DNA from: JAGOBP01 sp964550855
GTDB lineage: Bacteria > Chloroflexota > Anaerolineae > Fen-1058
Assembly: GCA_964550855.1 (NCBI GenBank)
Contig: CAZKBQ010000021.1
Coordinates: 1-64,000, forward strand
Direction: 5' to 3'
Length of the DNA stretch: 64,000 nt
The translations under genes and the position numbers were made by a program. Position 1 is the first letter of the stretch; every line of letters begins with the position of its first letter. Of the stretch, positions 13,191 to 22,302 are shown one piece after another. The notes under the pieces were generated by a model, which saw only the letters and a list, made by a program, of their open reading frames with translations, was not told the origin of the DNA and did not search any database.

Positions 13191-15848
13191 ATGAGCACTG
13201 TTCTGCTGAAAACCAAGCTGTACGTGCCACCCGCTCGCCCGGAGATGGTGCCTCGCCCACACTTGATCGCGCGGCTGAATGACGGCCTGAACCGCCAGTT
13301 GATCCTCGTCGCGGCTCCGCCCGGTTACGGCAAGACCACGCTGGTGAGCGGGTGGGCGAGAGGCTGCGGGCAGTCCGTGGGCTGGTTGTCGCTGGATGAG
13401 CGCGACAACGAGCCAACGCGGTTCTTCACGTATCTGATTGCGGCGCTCCAAACCATTGAAGCCAATCTGGGCCAGGATATTCTATCGGCGGTGCAATCAT
13501 CCCAGTCTGCGTCAATCGCCGATTGGCTGCCTGTCCTGGTGAATCAACTCGATAACATTGCCACCCCGTTCGTGCTGGTGCTCGACGATTATCACTTGAT
13601 CACGACACCGGCCATTCAGCAAGCCCTCGCATTTCTGCTGGAACATCAACCGGCGCAGCTGCACCTTGCGATCGCCACGCGCAAAGATCCGCCGCTGCCC
13701 TTGCCTCGTCTGCGGTCACGCGGACAGTTGCTCGAGCTGCGCCAGGCGGATCTGCGCTTCACGCCTGAGGAGACATCGTCCTTCTTGCAGCGCGTAACGG
13801 GGAAGGAACTGCGTGCAGAAGAGGTCAGCGCGCTGGTCACCCGCACGGAAGGTTGGATCGCCGGCTTGCAAATGGCGGCGCTGTCGATTCGCGAGCGAGC
13901 AGACGTGGCGCGTTTGATCTCGACCTTCGGCGGCAGCCACGAATACATCGTGGATTACTTTGCCGCCGAAGTGCTGGCGCAGCAGCCCGAACCGATCAAA
14001 AACTTCTTGCTGCAAACCTCCGTGCTCGATCGGTTGTGCGGCTCCCTGTGCGACGCCGTAACCGGCCAAACCGACGGCCAACACACGCTCGAGCAATTGC
14101 AGCGGGCTAATCTGTTTGTGGTGCCGCTCGACAGCGAGCATGCCTGGTATCGCTATCACCACCTCTTCCGCGATCTGTTGCGCAAACAATTGCAACACGA
14201 ACAGCCGGACAGCGAGCCTGAGCTTCAGCGTCGCGCCAGTCAGTGGTGCGAAGATCACCAGTTGTTCGACGAAGCCATCGAACAGGCGCTGGCCGCTCAC
14301 GACGAACAGCGCCTGGCTCGCCTGCTGGACGATCACGCCGAGGAATTCTTTTCACGCGGCGAATCCGTGACTGTGCTGCGCTGGATCGCCGCCTTGCCCG
14401 ACGAGCTGCGCCGGGCAAGGCCGGCGCTGGGGATTTTGCAGGCCATCATGTTGAGCGCCGTTGGCAAGCTGCGCGAGGCGGAGCGCGTCTTGCGGGAAGT
14501 CGATGAAGCCCTGGCCGACCTGGACGAAACCATCCCTCACCAGCGCGAGCGACTGAGCCAGGCGGCCGCCGCCCATGCGCTGGTAGCGACCTATCAAGAT
14601 GACCCGCACATCACTTTGCTTCATGCGCGCCGCGCATTGGACTTCGCGCCGGGCGACACCAGCTGGCGCAGCAGTGTGTTGCTGGCCAGAAGCAACGCCC
14701 ATTTCTTGATAGGCGATGTGCCGGCCTGCCTCGCCGATTTGGAGGCGGCGCTGGCCATCGCCACCGCGCAGCACGATCACATGTTGGCGTTGTTTGAAAT
14801 GGCAAAACTCGCGCAGACGAGCTGGACGCACGGTCAGTTGATGCGGGCCGTGCAGGTGTGCCAGGCGGCGCTGCACTACATCGATCAGCACGACCTGGCG
14901 CGCACCACCATGATCAATCAAGTCCTCATCACGTGGGGCGCGATCTTGTGTGAGCGCAACGAACTGGATCGCGCGGGGGAGTACATCTTGCGGGGACTGG
15001 AGTTAAGCCGATCGAGCCAGGATGTTCTCGATCAACTCTTGGCCTATCGCACCCTGGCCCGCCTGCGCCTCGCCCGGCGTGATTTATCGGCGGCAGCAGA
15101 GCATCTTCAGCAAGCCGAAGCACTAAGTCAGAGCTATCCCATTCCTCTGCAACATCTCAGCACGTTGATCGGGGTGAAAGCTCAACTCCTGATTCGGCAA
15201 GGCCAATTGGCCAAAGCAAACACCGAGCTGCACCGGCTGGATGTTGAAGCCGAGCCGAAAATCCCTTTTGCCTATTATGGCCGGGTGTACGTTTCGCTGG
15301 CGCAGCTGCGCCTCATGCAGGGCGACCTGCCGGCCGCCGAACAGGCGCTCGATCGCGTGTCAGGATTTGCGCAGACGAGCGGACAGCGGCGCTGGGTGAT
15401 CTCGGCGCACATCCTGCGCGCCCTCCTCTACCAGACTCGACGCGATTTGCCGCAGGCCCTCAGCGCGCTTGAAGAGGCCATGAATTTGTGTGAACCGGCG
15501 GGCTTCATTCAGGAATTTTTGGATGAAGGCGAGCCGATGAGGGCGCTGCTGCACGAAGCTGTGCGCCGCCATGTGAAGCCGGAGTTTGCACAACGGATGT
15601 TGCAGCGATTTTCAACCGATCGGGCCGCAGAAAAACCGATCGGTCTGGTGGAGCCCCTCAGCGATCGTGAGATCGAAGTGCTCCAGCTGGTGGCCGAGGG
15701 ACGATCCAATCAGGAGATCGCCGCGCAGCTGTATCTGTCGCTCCGCACGATCAAATTCCACACCAGTAACATCTACGGAAAACTGGGCGTCAAGAATCGC
15801 ACCGAAGCAGTCGCCAAGGCTCGTGATTTAGGCTTACTCTCCTCATAA
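13191..15848 (+). CDS. MalT/LuxR-family ATP-dependent transcriptional regulator
   Basis: An 885-residue STAND-type regulator. The N-terminal NTPase has a Walker A AAPPGYGKTT (41-50) and a Walker B-like VLVLDDYH (about 125-132), followed by a winged-helix part. A long TPR-like helical region spans about 330-800. A C-terminal LuxR helix-turn-helix lies at about 822-880 (LSDREIEVLQLVAEGRSNQEIAAQLYLS). Members oligomerise on inducer and ATP binding and activate nearby operons. The eight co-directional genes downstream (16005-22056) are candidate targets, by position only. The inducer is unknown. The start has only a weak ribosome site. Confidence 0.9.
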   Translation: MSTVLLKTKLYVPPARPEMVPRPHLIARLNDGLNRQLILVAAPPGYGKTTLVSGWARGCGQSVGWLSLDERDNEPTRFFTYLIAALQTIEANLGQDILSAVQSSQSASIADWLPVLVNQLDNIATPFVLVLDDYHLITTPAIQQALAFLLEHQPAQLHLAIATRKDPPLPLPRLRSRGQLLELRQADLRFTPEETSSFLQRVTGKELRAEEVSALVTRTEGWIAGLQMAALSIRERADVARLISTFGGSHEYIVDYFAAEVLAQQPEPIKNFLLQTSVLDRLCGSLCDAVTGQTDGQHTLEQLQRANLFVVPLDSEHAWYRYHHLFRDLLRKQLQHEQPDSEPELQRRASQWCEDHQLFDEAIEQALAAHDEQRLARLLDDHAEEFFSRGESVTVLRWIAALPDELRRARPALGILQAIMLSAVGKLREAERVLREVDEALADLDETIPHQRERLSQAAAAHALVATYQDDPHITLLHARRALDFAPGDTSWRSSVLLARSNAHFLIGDVPACLADLEAALAIATAQHDHMLALFEMAKLAQTSWTHGQLMRAVQVCQAALHYIDQHDLARTTMINQVLITWGAILCERNELDRAGEYILRGLELSRSSQDVLDQLLAYRTLARLRLARRDLSAAAEHLQQAEALSQSYPIPLQHLSTLIGVKAQLLIRQGQLAKANTELHRLDVEAEPKIPFAYYGRVYVSLAQLRLMQGDLPAAEQALDRVSGFAQTSGQRRWVISAHILRALLYQTRRDLPQALSALEEAMNLCEPAGFIQEFLDEGEPMRALLHEAVRRHVKPEFAQRMLQRFSTDRAAEKPIGLVEPLSDREIEVLQLVAEGRSNQEIAAQLYLSLRTIKFHTSNIYGKLGVKNRTEAVAKARDLGLLSS

Positions 15849-16004
15849 ATTCACTTCATCTTCTTTAGCGCGATCACCGCCGCGTTTTTGTTTGCCCGCC
15901 GGCTGAACTGTACCCGCGCTGTACTTTCGACCGTTCCAACCTGTACCCGTTTTCTGGCACAATGGTGTCGCATCAATTGAAAGATTTCTTACAGGAGAAA
16001 GTAC

Positions 16005-16235
16005 ATGCCAACTGACGCTGCGGCGATCTATCACATCCGCGTTCAGGGACAGCTTGACGAGAGTTGGGCGGACTGGTTGGGCGGATTGACGATCCTCCCG
16101 CGGCCCGATGGCACGACGCTGCTCAGCGGCTCGATCGTCGATCAGGCTGCGCTGCACGGACTGCTGGATCGGCTTTACGGCATGAATCTATCGATCCTGT
16201 CGGTGGTACAGGTCGGTAACGACCCCACGCAGTGA
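16005..16235 (+). CDS. Small conserved-looking protein (unknown)
   Basis: A 76-residue acidic protein, MPTDAAAIYHIRVQGQLDES at its start. The body alternates predicted strands (IYHIRVQG, GLTILPR, TTLLSGSI) with a helix (QAALHGLLDRLYGMN), compatible with an ACT/BON-like alpha-beta fold. No catalytic motif is seen. AGGAG lies eleven bases upstream of the ATG. It sits 156 bases after the MalT-like regulator and 34 bases before the next small gene. Similar short proteins often lie beside LuxR/MalT regulators in my recollection, but that is not verifiable here. Confidence 0.75.
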   Translation: MPTDAAAIYHIRVQGQLDESWADWLGGLTILPRPDGTTLLSGSIVDQAALHGLLDRLYGMNLSILSVVQVGNDPTQ

Positions 16236-16269
16236 TGACTTGAAGAACCAACCACGAAAGGAAACAGCC

Positions 16270-16449
16270 ATGAAAACCGAACAGACACCAACGACCGAAA
16301 AAACCTTCGCCTGCGAGACCTGCCCGATGCGGAAGAAGGCGGAGGCCAATCCCAAATCGTTTATGGCGCGGCTGTGGCGCTGGCACACGGGCTGGTGCCC
16401 CGGCTGGAAGGCGTATCAGGCGCATCTGGCTGAACAGGCGAAACAATGA
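16270..16449 (+). CDS. Small Cys- and Trp-rich protein (unknown)
   Basis: A 59-residue protein, started at the ATG at 16270 behind AAGGAAAC. It has CETCPMRKK (CxxC) followed by a Trp-rich patch (LWRWHTGWCPGWKAYQ), which suggests metal binding or a membrane-surface role. Its tail AYQAHLAEQAKQ is nearly the same as the tail of the next protein (AYQAQLAEQVKS). Its stop codon overlaps the next start (ATGA), so the two are probably translationally coupled. Confidence 0.75.
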   Translation: MKTEQTPTTEKTFACETCPMRKKAEANPKSFMARLWRWHTGWCPGWKAYQAHLAEQAKQ

Positions 16450-17690
16450 CAGACAGTCGTCGCTCGAAAATTATGGGGAAAAGCATGAAAACGCTAGGCG
16501 CCAGTTCAAACGGAATGACCAGTGTCGTGCCTGCTCGTGGCGGAAGAGTTCGGGATTGGCAGCGCTGGGCGCCCTATGCGGCGGTGATATGGTCGCTCCT
16601 TTACACCATGCTGGGAGTTTACTGGGTGGCGACCGGGAGCGGGTTCCCTTACACCGCAGAAATCATGTCTGACGGCTTTGGGCCGCTGCTTGGAAGGTTC
16701 GACCCAAGTGTGGCCTGGATCGTCGTGATGATGGCCGGAATTCCTGCAGCGGTGTTGGGAGTGGCGATGCTGCGCGGGATGCGCGGCAGGACGCTCCGGC
16801 CTCTCTTCATCGCTGCTGGAATACTGCTTGCCGGGATTCTCCTGCTGCTCATGACTGGCCTTAACCTGCTGGTCAAGTTTGGTTATCTACCCGCTGTCAT
16901 CTTCGGCCTCGTCACTTCCGAGAAGAGCCTGGCCTATCTGGCGGCTTGGACTCAAGGAGCGACTATCCACCAATTGCTGTGCCTGATCGGTGGATTCCTC
17001 TGGCTGGCCGCTACCATGTGCTATGCGCGCCAGAGCGGCGATGCCTGCGCATATTGTGGCCGCCAAGACGACCAAGAGGGGTGGACAAGCCCAATCAAAG
17101 CTGCGCGCTGGGGCCGGATCGCCGTGTATGTGGCGATGGCGGCACCCATCTTCTACGCCATCACCCGTTATGCCTGGGCGCTGGGGTTTCCGCTGGGATT
17201 GATCGGGGATCAATTTCGTCTTGGTCAGGAGACTGGGACGTGGGTCGGGGGACTCTCTCTGGCGACTTTCGGCCTGGTGGGAGCCGTCCTCATGCTCGGC
17301 TTGGTGCAGCGCTGGGGTGAAGTATTTCCGCGTTGGATGATCGGCCTGGCGGGACGCCGGGTTCCGATCGGGCTGGCGGTAGTCCCCGCCTCGATCATAT
17401 CGGTGCTGCTGATCGTGGGCGGCATTGGAATTTGGTCCGGCTTAGCTCAGATGGTCGCTAACTTGGCTGCCACCGGGGTAGAGGATATCGAGATCATCGG
17501 GGCATTGATCTTCCAACTCGGCCCCACCTTGCTGTTCCCAGTTTGGGGCATAGCGCTGGCGGTGGCGACGTTGGGCTACTATTACCGGCGGCGTGGTCCG
17601 TGTAAGGTGTGCGGTCGTGGCGTTAGCACGCCGGTTGATGCCTCGGCTGGAGCTTACCAAGCACAGCTGGCTGAACAAGTGAAATCGTAA
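16446..17690 (+). CDS. Polytopic membrane protein with two CxxC motifs (unknown)
   Basis: A 414-residue integral membrane protein not assigned to a known family. About eight hydrophobic segments are visible, for example 40-60, 92-116, 122-142, 176-195, 225-245, 270-290, 310-335 and 355-380. Two Cys pairs lie in loops: CAYCGRQDDQEG in the middle, and CKVCGRG near the C-terminus, which is cytoplasmic or external. The last residues (AYQAQLAEQVKS) match the tail of the small protein encoded just upstream. It starts in a 4-base ATGA overlap with that gene and ends 13 bases before the reductase gene. It is therefore a core part of the operon, though no transport or enzyme motif is recognised. Confidence 0.75.
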   Translation: MTDSRRSKIMGKSMKTLGASSNGMTSVVPARGGRVRDWQRWAPYAAVIWSLLYTMLGVYWVATGSGFPYTAEIMSDGFGPLLGRFDPSVAWIVVMMAGIPAAVLGVAMLRGMRGRTLRPLFIAAGILLAGILLLLMTGLNLLVKFGYLPAVIFGLVTSEKSLAYLAAWTQGATIHQLLCLIGGFLWLAATMCYARQSGDACAYCGRQDDQEGWTSPIKAARWGRIAVYVAMAAPIFYAITRYAWALGFPLGLIGDQFRLGQETGTWVGGLSLATFGLVGAVLMLGLVQRWGEVFPRWMIGLAGRRVPIGLAVVPASIISVLLIVGGIGIWSGLAQMVANLAATGVEDIEIIGALIFQLGPTLLFPVWGIALAVATLGYYYRRRGPCKVCGRGVSTPVDASAGAYQAQLAEQVKS

Positions 17691-17703
17691 GAAAGAGGCT
17701 GAA

Positions 17704-18147
17704 ATGTCCGAAGTACCCACTGTTCCTCCCATCGTCAATCGCACCATGAAGTTCGTGCTGCGCTCGCCGCTGCACGGCATGCTCGACAAGCAGATTCTGT
17801 TGATCACCTTCACCGGACGCAAGAGCGGCAAGACCTACACGACCCCGGTCAGCTATTCGCAATCCGGCGATCAGGTCGTTATCTTCACTCACGCGAACTG
17901 GTGGAAAAACCTGCGCGGCGGCGCGCCGGTCAGCCTGCGCATCCGAGGTCGAGAGCTGCAAGGGACAGCAGCACCAATCGCTGAGGACAAGCAGACCGTC
18001 GCGGCCGGGCTGGCCGGACATCTGCGCAAGGTGCGGAGTGATGCCAAGTATTACGGCGTAACCTTCGACGATCACGAAAATCCGAGAGCGGACGAAGTCG
18101 AACGAGCGGCGCAGTCCGTGGCAATGATCCGCATCCAGCTGTGTTGA
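17704..18147 (+). CDS. F420-type nitroreductase-family (DDN-like) oxidoreductase
   Basis: A 147-residue protein of the deazaflavin-dependent nitroreductase / split-barrel family (DUF385). The diagnostic stretch ILLITFTGRKSGKTYTTPV lies at about 31-49, followed by VVIFTHANWWKNLRGG and the closing alpha-beta part with YYGVTFD. Members use F420 or flavin to reduce small electrophiles, quinones or lipids. Fifth to last in the operon, it follows the membrane protein by 13 bases. The real substrate is unknown. Cofactor assignment is by family and not by visible binding residues alone. Confidence 0.8.
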   Translation: MSEVPTVPPIVNRTMKFVLRSPLHGMLDKQILLITFTGRKSGKTYTTPVSYSQSGDQVVIFTHANWWKNLRGGAPVSLRIRGRELQGTAAPIAEDKQTVAAGLAGHLRKVRSDAKYYGVTFDDHENPRADEVERAAQSVAMIRIQLC

Positions 18148-18204
18148 ATTTGACCGAAGTTGAGAAGCCAGTCGGTCATTCTTGATGGAAAGGAGTCATC
18201 TATC

Positions 18205-18885
18205 GTGTCCAAAGTCGCGCTTTCTTTTATCGCCGTGTTGATTGGCGTCGCCATCTTCGTCGGTTTGCCGCTGATCGGTTGGGGTGTGGCCGATCTTCAG
18301 GGTTTCATCGGCCACCCGGCACGGTCGGGCTATGTCATCCTGGTGATCCTGTTGCAAGTTTTTGTCGTGATCAAATTCCCGGGGGCGGGAAGTCAACGCG
18401 GCGAGGGAACGCAGACGGTTCGCCGCCAGCGCTGGACCGTGTTTCTGATGCAGATCCTCTCCCTGGCGATCGCAATCACCGCCGGTTACAGCGACCGTCA
18501 CGCGGTCATGGTGATGGATACATCCGAGCTGGTTCGGTATCTTGGTCTTGGTCTGTTTGCCGGCGGTTTTGTCATGATGAATTGGGCGGCTGCGTCGCTG
18601 GGTAGACAATTCAGCGTGCAGGTCACCCTGCAAGCAGATCATCAACTCGTGACCGGCGGGCCGTATCGACACTTGCGGCATCCCCGGTATCTGGGCATCA
18701 TCGTGTTCAATGCGGGGCTTGCCCTGATCTTTCATTCGTGGCTGGCGCTGATCCTGACTGGAGCGTTGACAGTGGTGCTGCTCTGGCGCATCCATGACGA
18801 AGAAGCGTTCATGCGGCAGGCGTTTGGAGCAAGATGGGAAACTTATGCCAGCCAATCATGGCGGCTGGTTCCGTTTGTCTATTGA
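18205..18885 (+). CDS. ICMT/PEMT-like membrane methyltransferase
   Basis: A 226-residue membrane protein with about five hydrophobic segments. The C-terminal half has the isoprenylcysteine carboxyl-methyltransferase family signature: GGPYRHLRHPRYLG, then a hydrophobic hairpin, then RIHDEEAFMRQAFG and a Tyr-rich end. The family binds S-adenosylmethionine at the membrane face and methylates small lipids or thiols. The GTG at 18205 is chosen because AAAGGAG sits nine bases upstream. The TTG at 18160 has no such site. The substrate is unknown. Its place between a reductase and hydrolases suggests modification of a lipid or membrane metabolite. Confidence 0.78.
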   Translation: MSKVALSFIAVLIGVAIFVGLPLIGWGVADLQGFIGHPARSGYVILVILLQVFVVIKFPGAGSQRGEGTQTVRRQRWTVFLMQILSLAIAITAGYSDRHAVMVMDTSELVRYLGLGLFAGGFVMMNWAAASLGRQFSVQVTLQADHQLVTGGPYRHLRHPRYLGIIVFNAGLALIFHSWLALILTGALTVVLLWRIHDEEAFMRQAFGARWETYASQSWRLVPFVY

Positions 18886-18925
18886 GTGAAGCATGGTTCA
18901 GTCTGCCAACCGCAGGAGAGCAGTC

Positions 18926-19780
18926 GTGTCTCACATCTCAATTCGTGATGTGTCGCTTCACGTGAAGGTCAGGGGCCAGGGCTATCCGCTGGTGCTCATG
19001 CATGGTGGCCCTGGTGCCGATCTCTATACCTTGCTGTCATTCCGGCCTCTGGCGGATCAATTCACGCTGGTCTTCTATGATCACCGCTGCAATGGCCGCT
19101 CCACGGGAGCGCCGGTTGAGTCCATGAATTTCGAGAATCTGACCGCCGATGCCGATGCACTGCGACACACGTTGGGCTTCGATAAGTGGGCGGTGCTGGG
19201 GCATTCCTTCGGCGGCTATGTGGCGCTGGAATATGCCCTGCGCTATCCGTACAACCTGTCTCATTTGCTGTTGCTCGATACGGGTGGTGACCATCGTTGG
19301 TCTCTGGAGAAGGCGCCTGCAGAGCTGGCTAAGCGCGGGTTCAGCCTGGAGACTGTGGCCCTGGCCCGTCGTTTCTTCAATGGACAGATCGAATCCAGGG
19401 AAATGCTGCCGGCCCTGATGAAGATGGGAAATGCATACAACCCTTACACCGGGTTACGGCAGATGCCGCATCTGCTGCTTACGGGTTTACAAACGAAACT
19501 ACGGCCCGAAGCGTTGATCTATAGTGCCACCCACTTTCTCAAGGATTGGACAGTCATGGATCGCCTCAGCGAGATCAACGTGCCCACGCTGGTGATGGCC
19601 GGCCGCGACGACTTTATCTATCCGCCCGAACATCAGGCAGAGCTGGCCGCCAGGATTCCGAACGCGCGCCTCGTGCTGATCGATCGTGCCGGGCACAATC
19701 CGCACGATGAACAGCCCGCGCTGACCATCCGCGCAGTCAGAGACTTCATGGCTACGACCACAGAGGATGACGATGAATAG
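18926..19780 (+). CDS. Alpha/beta hydrolase (proline iminopeptidase-like)
   Basis: A 284-residue hydrolase. The oxyanion-side motif HGGPG is at 26-30. The nucleophile elbow GHSFGG holds Ser94. The acid is probably in MAGRDDFIYPPEH, and the His in DRAGHNPHDEQ near the C-terminus. The HGGPG form is typical of prolyl aminopeptidase-like and lactonase-like hydrolases. The GTG at 18926 follows AGGAG by seven bases. The ATG at 18893 would add 11 residues and has a weak site. It ends overlapping the serine hydrolase start by eight bases, so the two are coupled. Confidence 0.85.
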   Translation: MSHISIRDVSLHVKVRGQGYPLVLMHGGPGADLYTLLSFRPLADQFTLVFYDHRCNGRSTGAPVESMNFENLTADADALRHTLGFDKWAVLGHSFGGYVALEYALRYPYNLSHLLLLDTGGDHRWSLEKAPAELAKRGFSLETVALARRFFNGQIESREMLPALMKMGNAYNPYTGLRQMPHLLLTGLQTKLRPEALIYSATHFLKDWTVMDRLSEINVPTLVMAGRDDFIYPPEHQAELAARIPNARLVLIDRAGHNPHDEQPALTIRAVRDFMATTTEDDDE

Positions 19781-21203
19781 GCAGGAACTTAATCTCAATT
19801 TGTTTGCCGAAGTGGATGCCTATGTCGAAGAGCAAATGCGCCGTTTCAGCATTCCCGGTGCATCTCTGGCGATTGTTGAAGGCGCTCAGATCGTCCATCT
19901 GCGCGGCATTGGCCGCGCCCGCCCGAATGGTGAAGCGCCCACTTCGCAGACGCCTTTCTTCATCGGCTCGCTCACCAAATCGTTCACGGCACTGGCGGTG
20001 ATGCAGCTGGTCGAAGCCGGAAAGATTGAGCTGGACGCGCCGGTTCAGCGCTATCTGCCGTGGTTCCGCGTCGCCGATCCACAGGCGTCTGCACAAGTTA
20101 CAGTGCGACATCTGCTGAATCAAACCAGCGGGCTGCCCATGCTGCTCGGCATGACCAACCTTGCTGACGTCGACGATCGACCTGACGCAGCAGAGCGCCA
20201 AGTGCGCGCTTTGTCTACACTCAAGATCACCCGCCCGGTTGGATCGAAGTTCGAGTACAGCAATCTGAATTACAACGTGCTGGGGCTGATCATCGAGGCT
20301 GTCAGCGGTGAATCCTATTCCGACTATATTCAGCAGCATATCTTTGATCCGCTGGATATGCGCCACAGCTATACTTCAAAAGCCGAGGCGCACCAGGACG
20401 GCCTGGCGATGGGCTATCGCTTCTGGTTCGGCATTCCCGTTGCAGCGCGCAATCTGCCCGTCCCGCGCGGCTCATTGTCGTCGGGTCAACTCATCTCCAG
20501 CGCAGAGGACATGGGCCACTATCTGATCGCTCAACTGAACGACGGTCGCTATGGCAGCGCCCAAATTCTTTCGAGCGCCGGCATTACTGAGATGCATCGG
20601 CCTGCCGCAGAGATCAATGAGATGGGGATGTCGCTGGGACACTATGGCATGGGCTGGATCAGCGAGGGAACAGGCGAAGCAAGGATCGTTTCGCACAGCG
20701 GCATCGTCCCGGATTTCGGCGGGTTTATGGCTCTGGTGCCGGAACAGAAGAAGGGCCTGGTGCTGCTCTTCAATGTCAATCACGCGATGATGAAGATGAC
20801 CTATGATGAAGTAGGGGCAGGTGCGGCACAACTGCTTGCCGGACAACCTCTTGCGCCACACCGCTTTGGCGCGGCCCCCTGGTTGATGCGCGGCCTGCTG
20901 CTCATCCCGCTTCTTCAAATCGCCGGCGTCGTCGCGACGCTGCTGTTGCTACGTCAGTGGCGTCATCATCCAGAGCAGCGTCCAAGCGGTGTGCGCAAGT
21001 GGGGGCTGCACATCCTGCTGCCATTGATCCCGAATCTATCACTTGTGGCACTTCCGCTCCTGTTGCGTGTCAAGGGTACGTTCGGGTTCACGAGGTTCTT
21101 CATGCCCGATGTGGCCTGGCTCGCCTTGATCAGCGGCGGCTTTGCCGGAGTATGGAGCATTCTTCGTACTGGACTGATCCTGAAAGCATCCGGAAAGCAA
21201 TGA
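19773..21203 (+). CDS. Membrane-anchored class C beta-lactamase-like serine hydrolase
   Basis: A 476-residue protein of the serine beta-lactamase/esterase clan. The SxxK motif is SLTK (S66-K69), the YxN motif is YSN (162-164), and HSGIVPDFGG resembles the third KTG-like box. There is no clear N-terminal signal peptide, but three hydrophobic segments at the C-terminus (about 377-398, 410-430 and 445-465) would anchor it. Family members act as D-amino-acid peptidases, esterases or acyltransferases. A true drug-resistance role is not suggested by anything here. The start is the ATG at 19773, six bases after GAGG, overlapping the previous gene. Confidence 0.85.
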   Translation: MNRQELNLNLFAEVDAYVEEQMRRFSIPGASLAIVEGAQIVHLRGIGRARPNGEAPTSQTPFFIGSLTKSFTALAVMQLVEAGKIELDAPVQRYLPWFRVADPQASAQVTVRHLLNQTSGLPMLLGMTNLADVDDRPDAAERQVRALSTLKITRPVGSKFEYSNLNYNVLGLIIEAVSGESYSDYIQQHIFDPLDMRHSYTSKAEAHQDGLAMGYRFWFGIPVAARNLPVPRGSLSSGQLISSAEDMGHYLIAQLNDGRYGSAQILSSAGITEMHRPAAEINEMGMSLGHYGMGWISEGTGEARIVSHSGIVPDFGGFMALVPEQKKGLVLLFNVNHAMMKMTYDEVGAGAAQLLAGQPLAPHRFGAAPWLMRGLLLIPLLQIAGVVATLLLLRQWRHHPEQRPSGVRKWGLHILLPLIPNLSLVALPLLLRVKGTFGFTRFFMPDVAWLALISGGFAGVWSILRTGLILKASGKQ

Positions 21204-21234
21204 GCATGAGGACCTTCGCTGGAGGTTATTGGTT

Positions 21235-22056
21235 GTGAATGGGAAAACTGGCCCTTATCATGTCGTCGATCTCACTCCGGGACGCCGGGTGTGGCTGAAC
21301 ACGCTCGATCTGTCCTGGACGCCCCATACCATCTACGGCCTGCTGGAAGTGGATGTGACGGCTGCCCGGCGGTTCATCGCGGAGCACAAAGCGCGTACTG
21401 GCGAGACGTTGTCCTTCACAGGTTATCTGGCCTTCTGCCTGGCGCGCGCGGTGGATGAAGACAACTCGGTGCAGGCTTACCTGAAAGGCCGCAAACAGCT
21501 CATCGTGTTTGACGAGGTCAACGTGGGCATTATGATCGAAGGAAAGGTAGGCGACAAACGCGCCCTGATGGGGCACGTGATCCGCAGCGCCAATCGCAAG
21601 ACCTTCCGGGAAATCCATGACGAGATTCGATCGGTACAGTCTGCGCCGGCACCATCGAACAGAGGCATGCCCAACTGGTTCCGTTTCGTCATGTTGCTGC
21701 CGTGGCCGCTATCGACGCCGATCAAGGTTCTGCTGGGTATGATCATGCGGCGTAATCCGACAATCCCCGTGGCAATGGCCGGCACGGTCGGCATCACCTC
21801 GGTCGGCATGTTCGGTGGCAGCCACAGCGGCTGGGGGCTGACGCCTACGGGCAATTCGCTCGGCCTGGTGGTGGGTGGCATCGCCTGGAAGCCGGCCGTG
21901 GTCGATGGGCGGATCGAACCGCGCGAGATTCTTAATCTAACGGTACTGTTCGATCACAACGTGATCGATGGGGCGCCGGCCACGCGCTTTACACGGAGAC
22001 TGATGGAACTAATCGAGAGCGGGTATGGACTTGAAAAAGATCCAGACTACAGGTGA
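21235..22056 (+). CDS. 2-oxoacid dehydrogenase E2-type (CAT-like) acyltransferase domain protein
   Basis: A 273-residue protein that looks like a free-standing catalytic domain of dihydrolipoamide acyltransferases. It includes the LEVDVTAARRFI start, a GIMIEGKVGDKRALMGHVIR central part and the C-terminal DHNVIDGAP. Normal E2 enzymes have DHRxxDG, with a His-Asp pair; both His and Asp are kept. The lipoyl and peripheral-subunit-binding domains are missing. It therefore may transfer acyl groups to another acceptor rather than work in a dehydrogenase complex. The GTG at 21235 follows GGAGG by nine bases. It is the last gene of the operon and is followed by a hairpin. Confidence 0.78.
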   Translation: MNGKTGPYHVVDLTPGRRVWLNTLDLSWTPHTIYGLLEVDVTAARRFIAEHKARTGETLSFTGYLAFCLARAVDEDNSVQAYLKGRKQLIVFDEVNVGIMIEGKVGDKRALMGHVIRSANRKTFREIHDEIRSVQSAPAPSNRGMPNWFRFVMLLPWPLSTPIKVLLGMIMRRNPTIPVAMAGTVGITSVGMFGGSHSGWGLTPTGNSLGLVVGGIAWKPAVVDGRIEPREILNLTVLFDHNVIDGAPATRFTRRLMELIESGYGLEKDPDYR

Positions 22057-22102
22057 AGGTTCCCCGGCCCTCACCATCGATGTTTCCGCGGAAAAATAAC
22101 AC

Positions 22103-22140
22103 GCCAGCGATTTACCGGAATTTCCCGGCAAATCGCTGGC
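22103..22140. terminator. Hairpin between the operon end and tRNA-Cys
   Basis: An 11-bp perfect outer stem (22103-22113 with 22130-22140) encloses a CCGG/CCGG inner stem. It lies between the convergent acyltransferase and tRNA-Cys genes and could terminate both. T-runs are weak. Confidence 0.55.
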
Positions 22141-22146
22141 TGTCAG

Positions 22147-22217
22147 AGGCGACGAGGGGAATCGAACCCCTGGTGAGGGTTTTGCAGACCCTTGCCTTGC
22201 CACTTGGCCACGTCGCC
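22147..22217 (-). tRNA. tRNA-Cys (GCA)
   Basis: A 71-nt cloverleaf on the minus strand. The 7-bp acceptor stem GGCGACG/CGTCGCC is perfect. The anticodon loop CTGCAAA gives anticodon GCA. The T-loop is GGTTCGATTCC. Discriminator base U73 is the one expected for cysteine tRNAs. CCA is not encoded. Confidence 0.95.
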
Positions 22218-22302
22218 ATCACTGCGTTAAGGCGTCGATAATGATACGTGAATCAGCTTGATTTGTCAATGCAGCGCCCGGCTTGTATGCGATCGACTCC
22301 GG

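Noticed and set aside
13191..15848. A defence-system STAND NTPase
   Set aside because: The C-terminal LuxR helix-turn-helix and TPR-like region match MalT-type regulators, and no effector or defence neighbour is present.
19773..21203. A beta-lactam resistance gene
   Set aside because: SxxK and YxN motifs are shared with many esterases and peptidases; the C-terminal membrane part and operon context do not indicate resistance.
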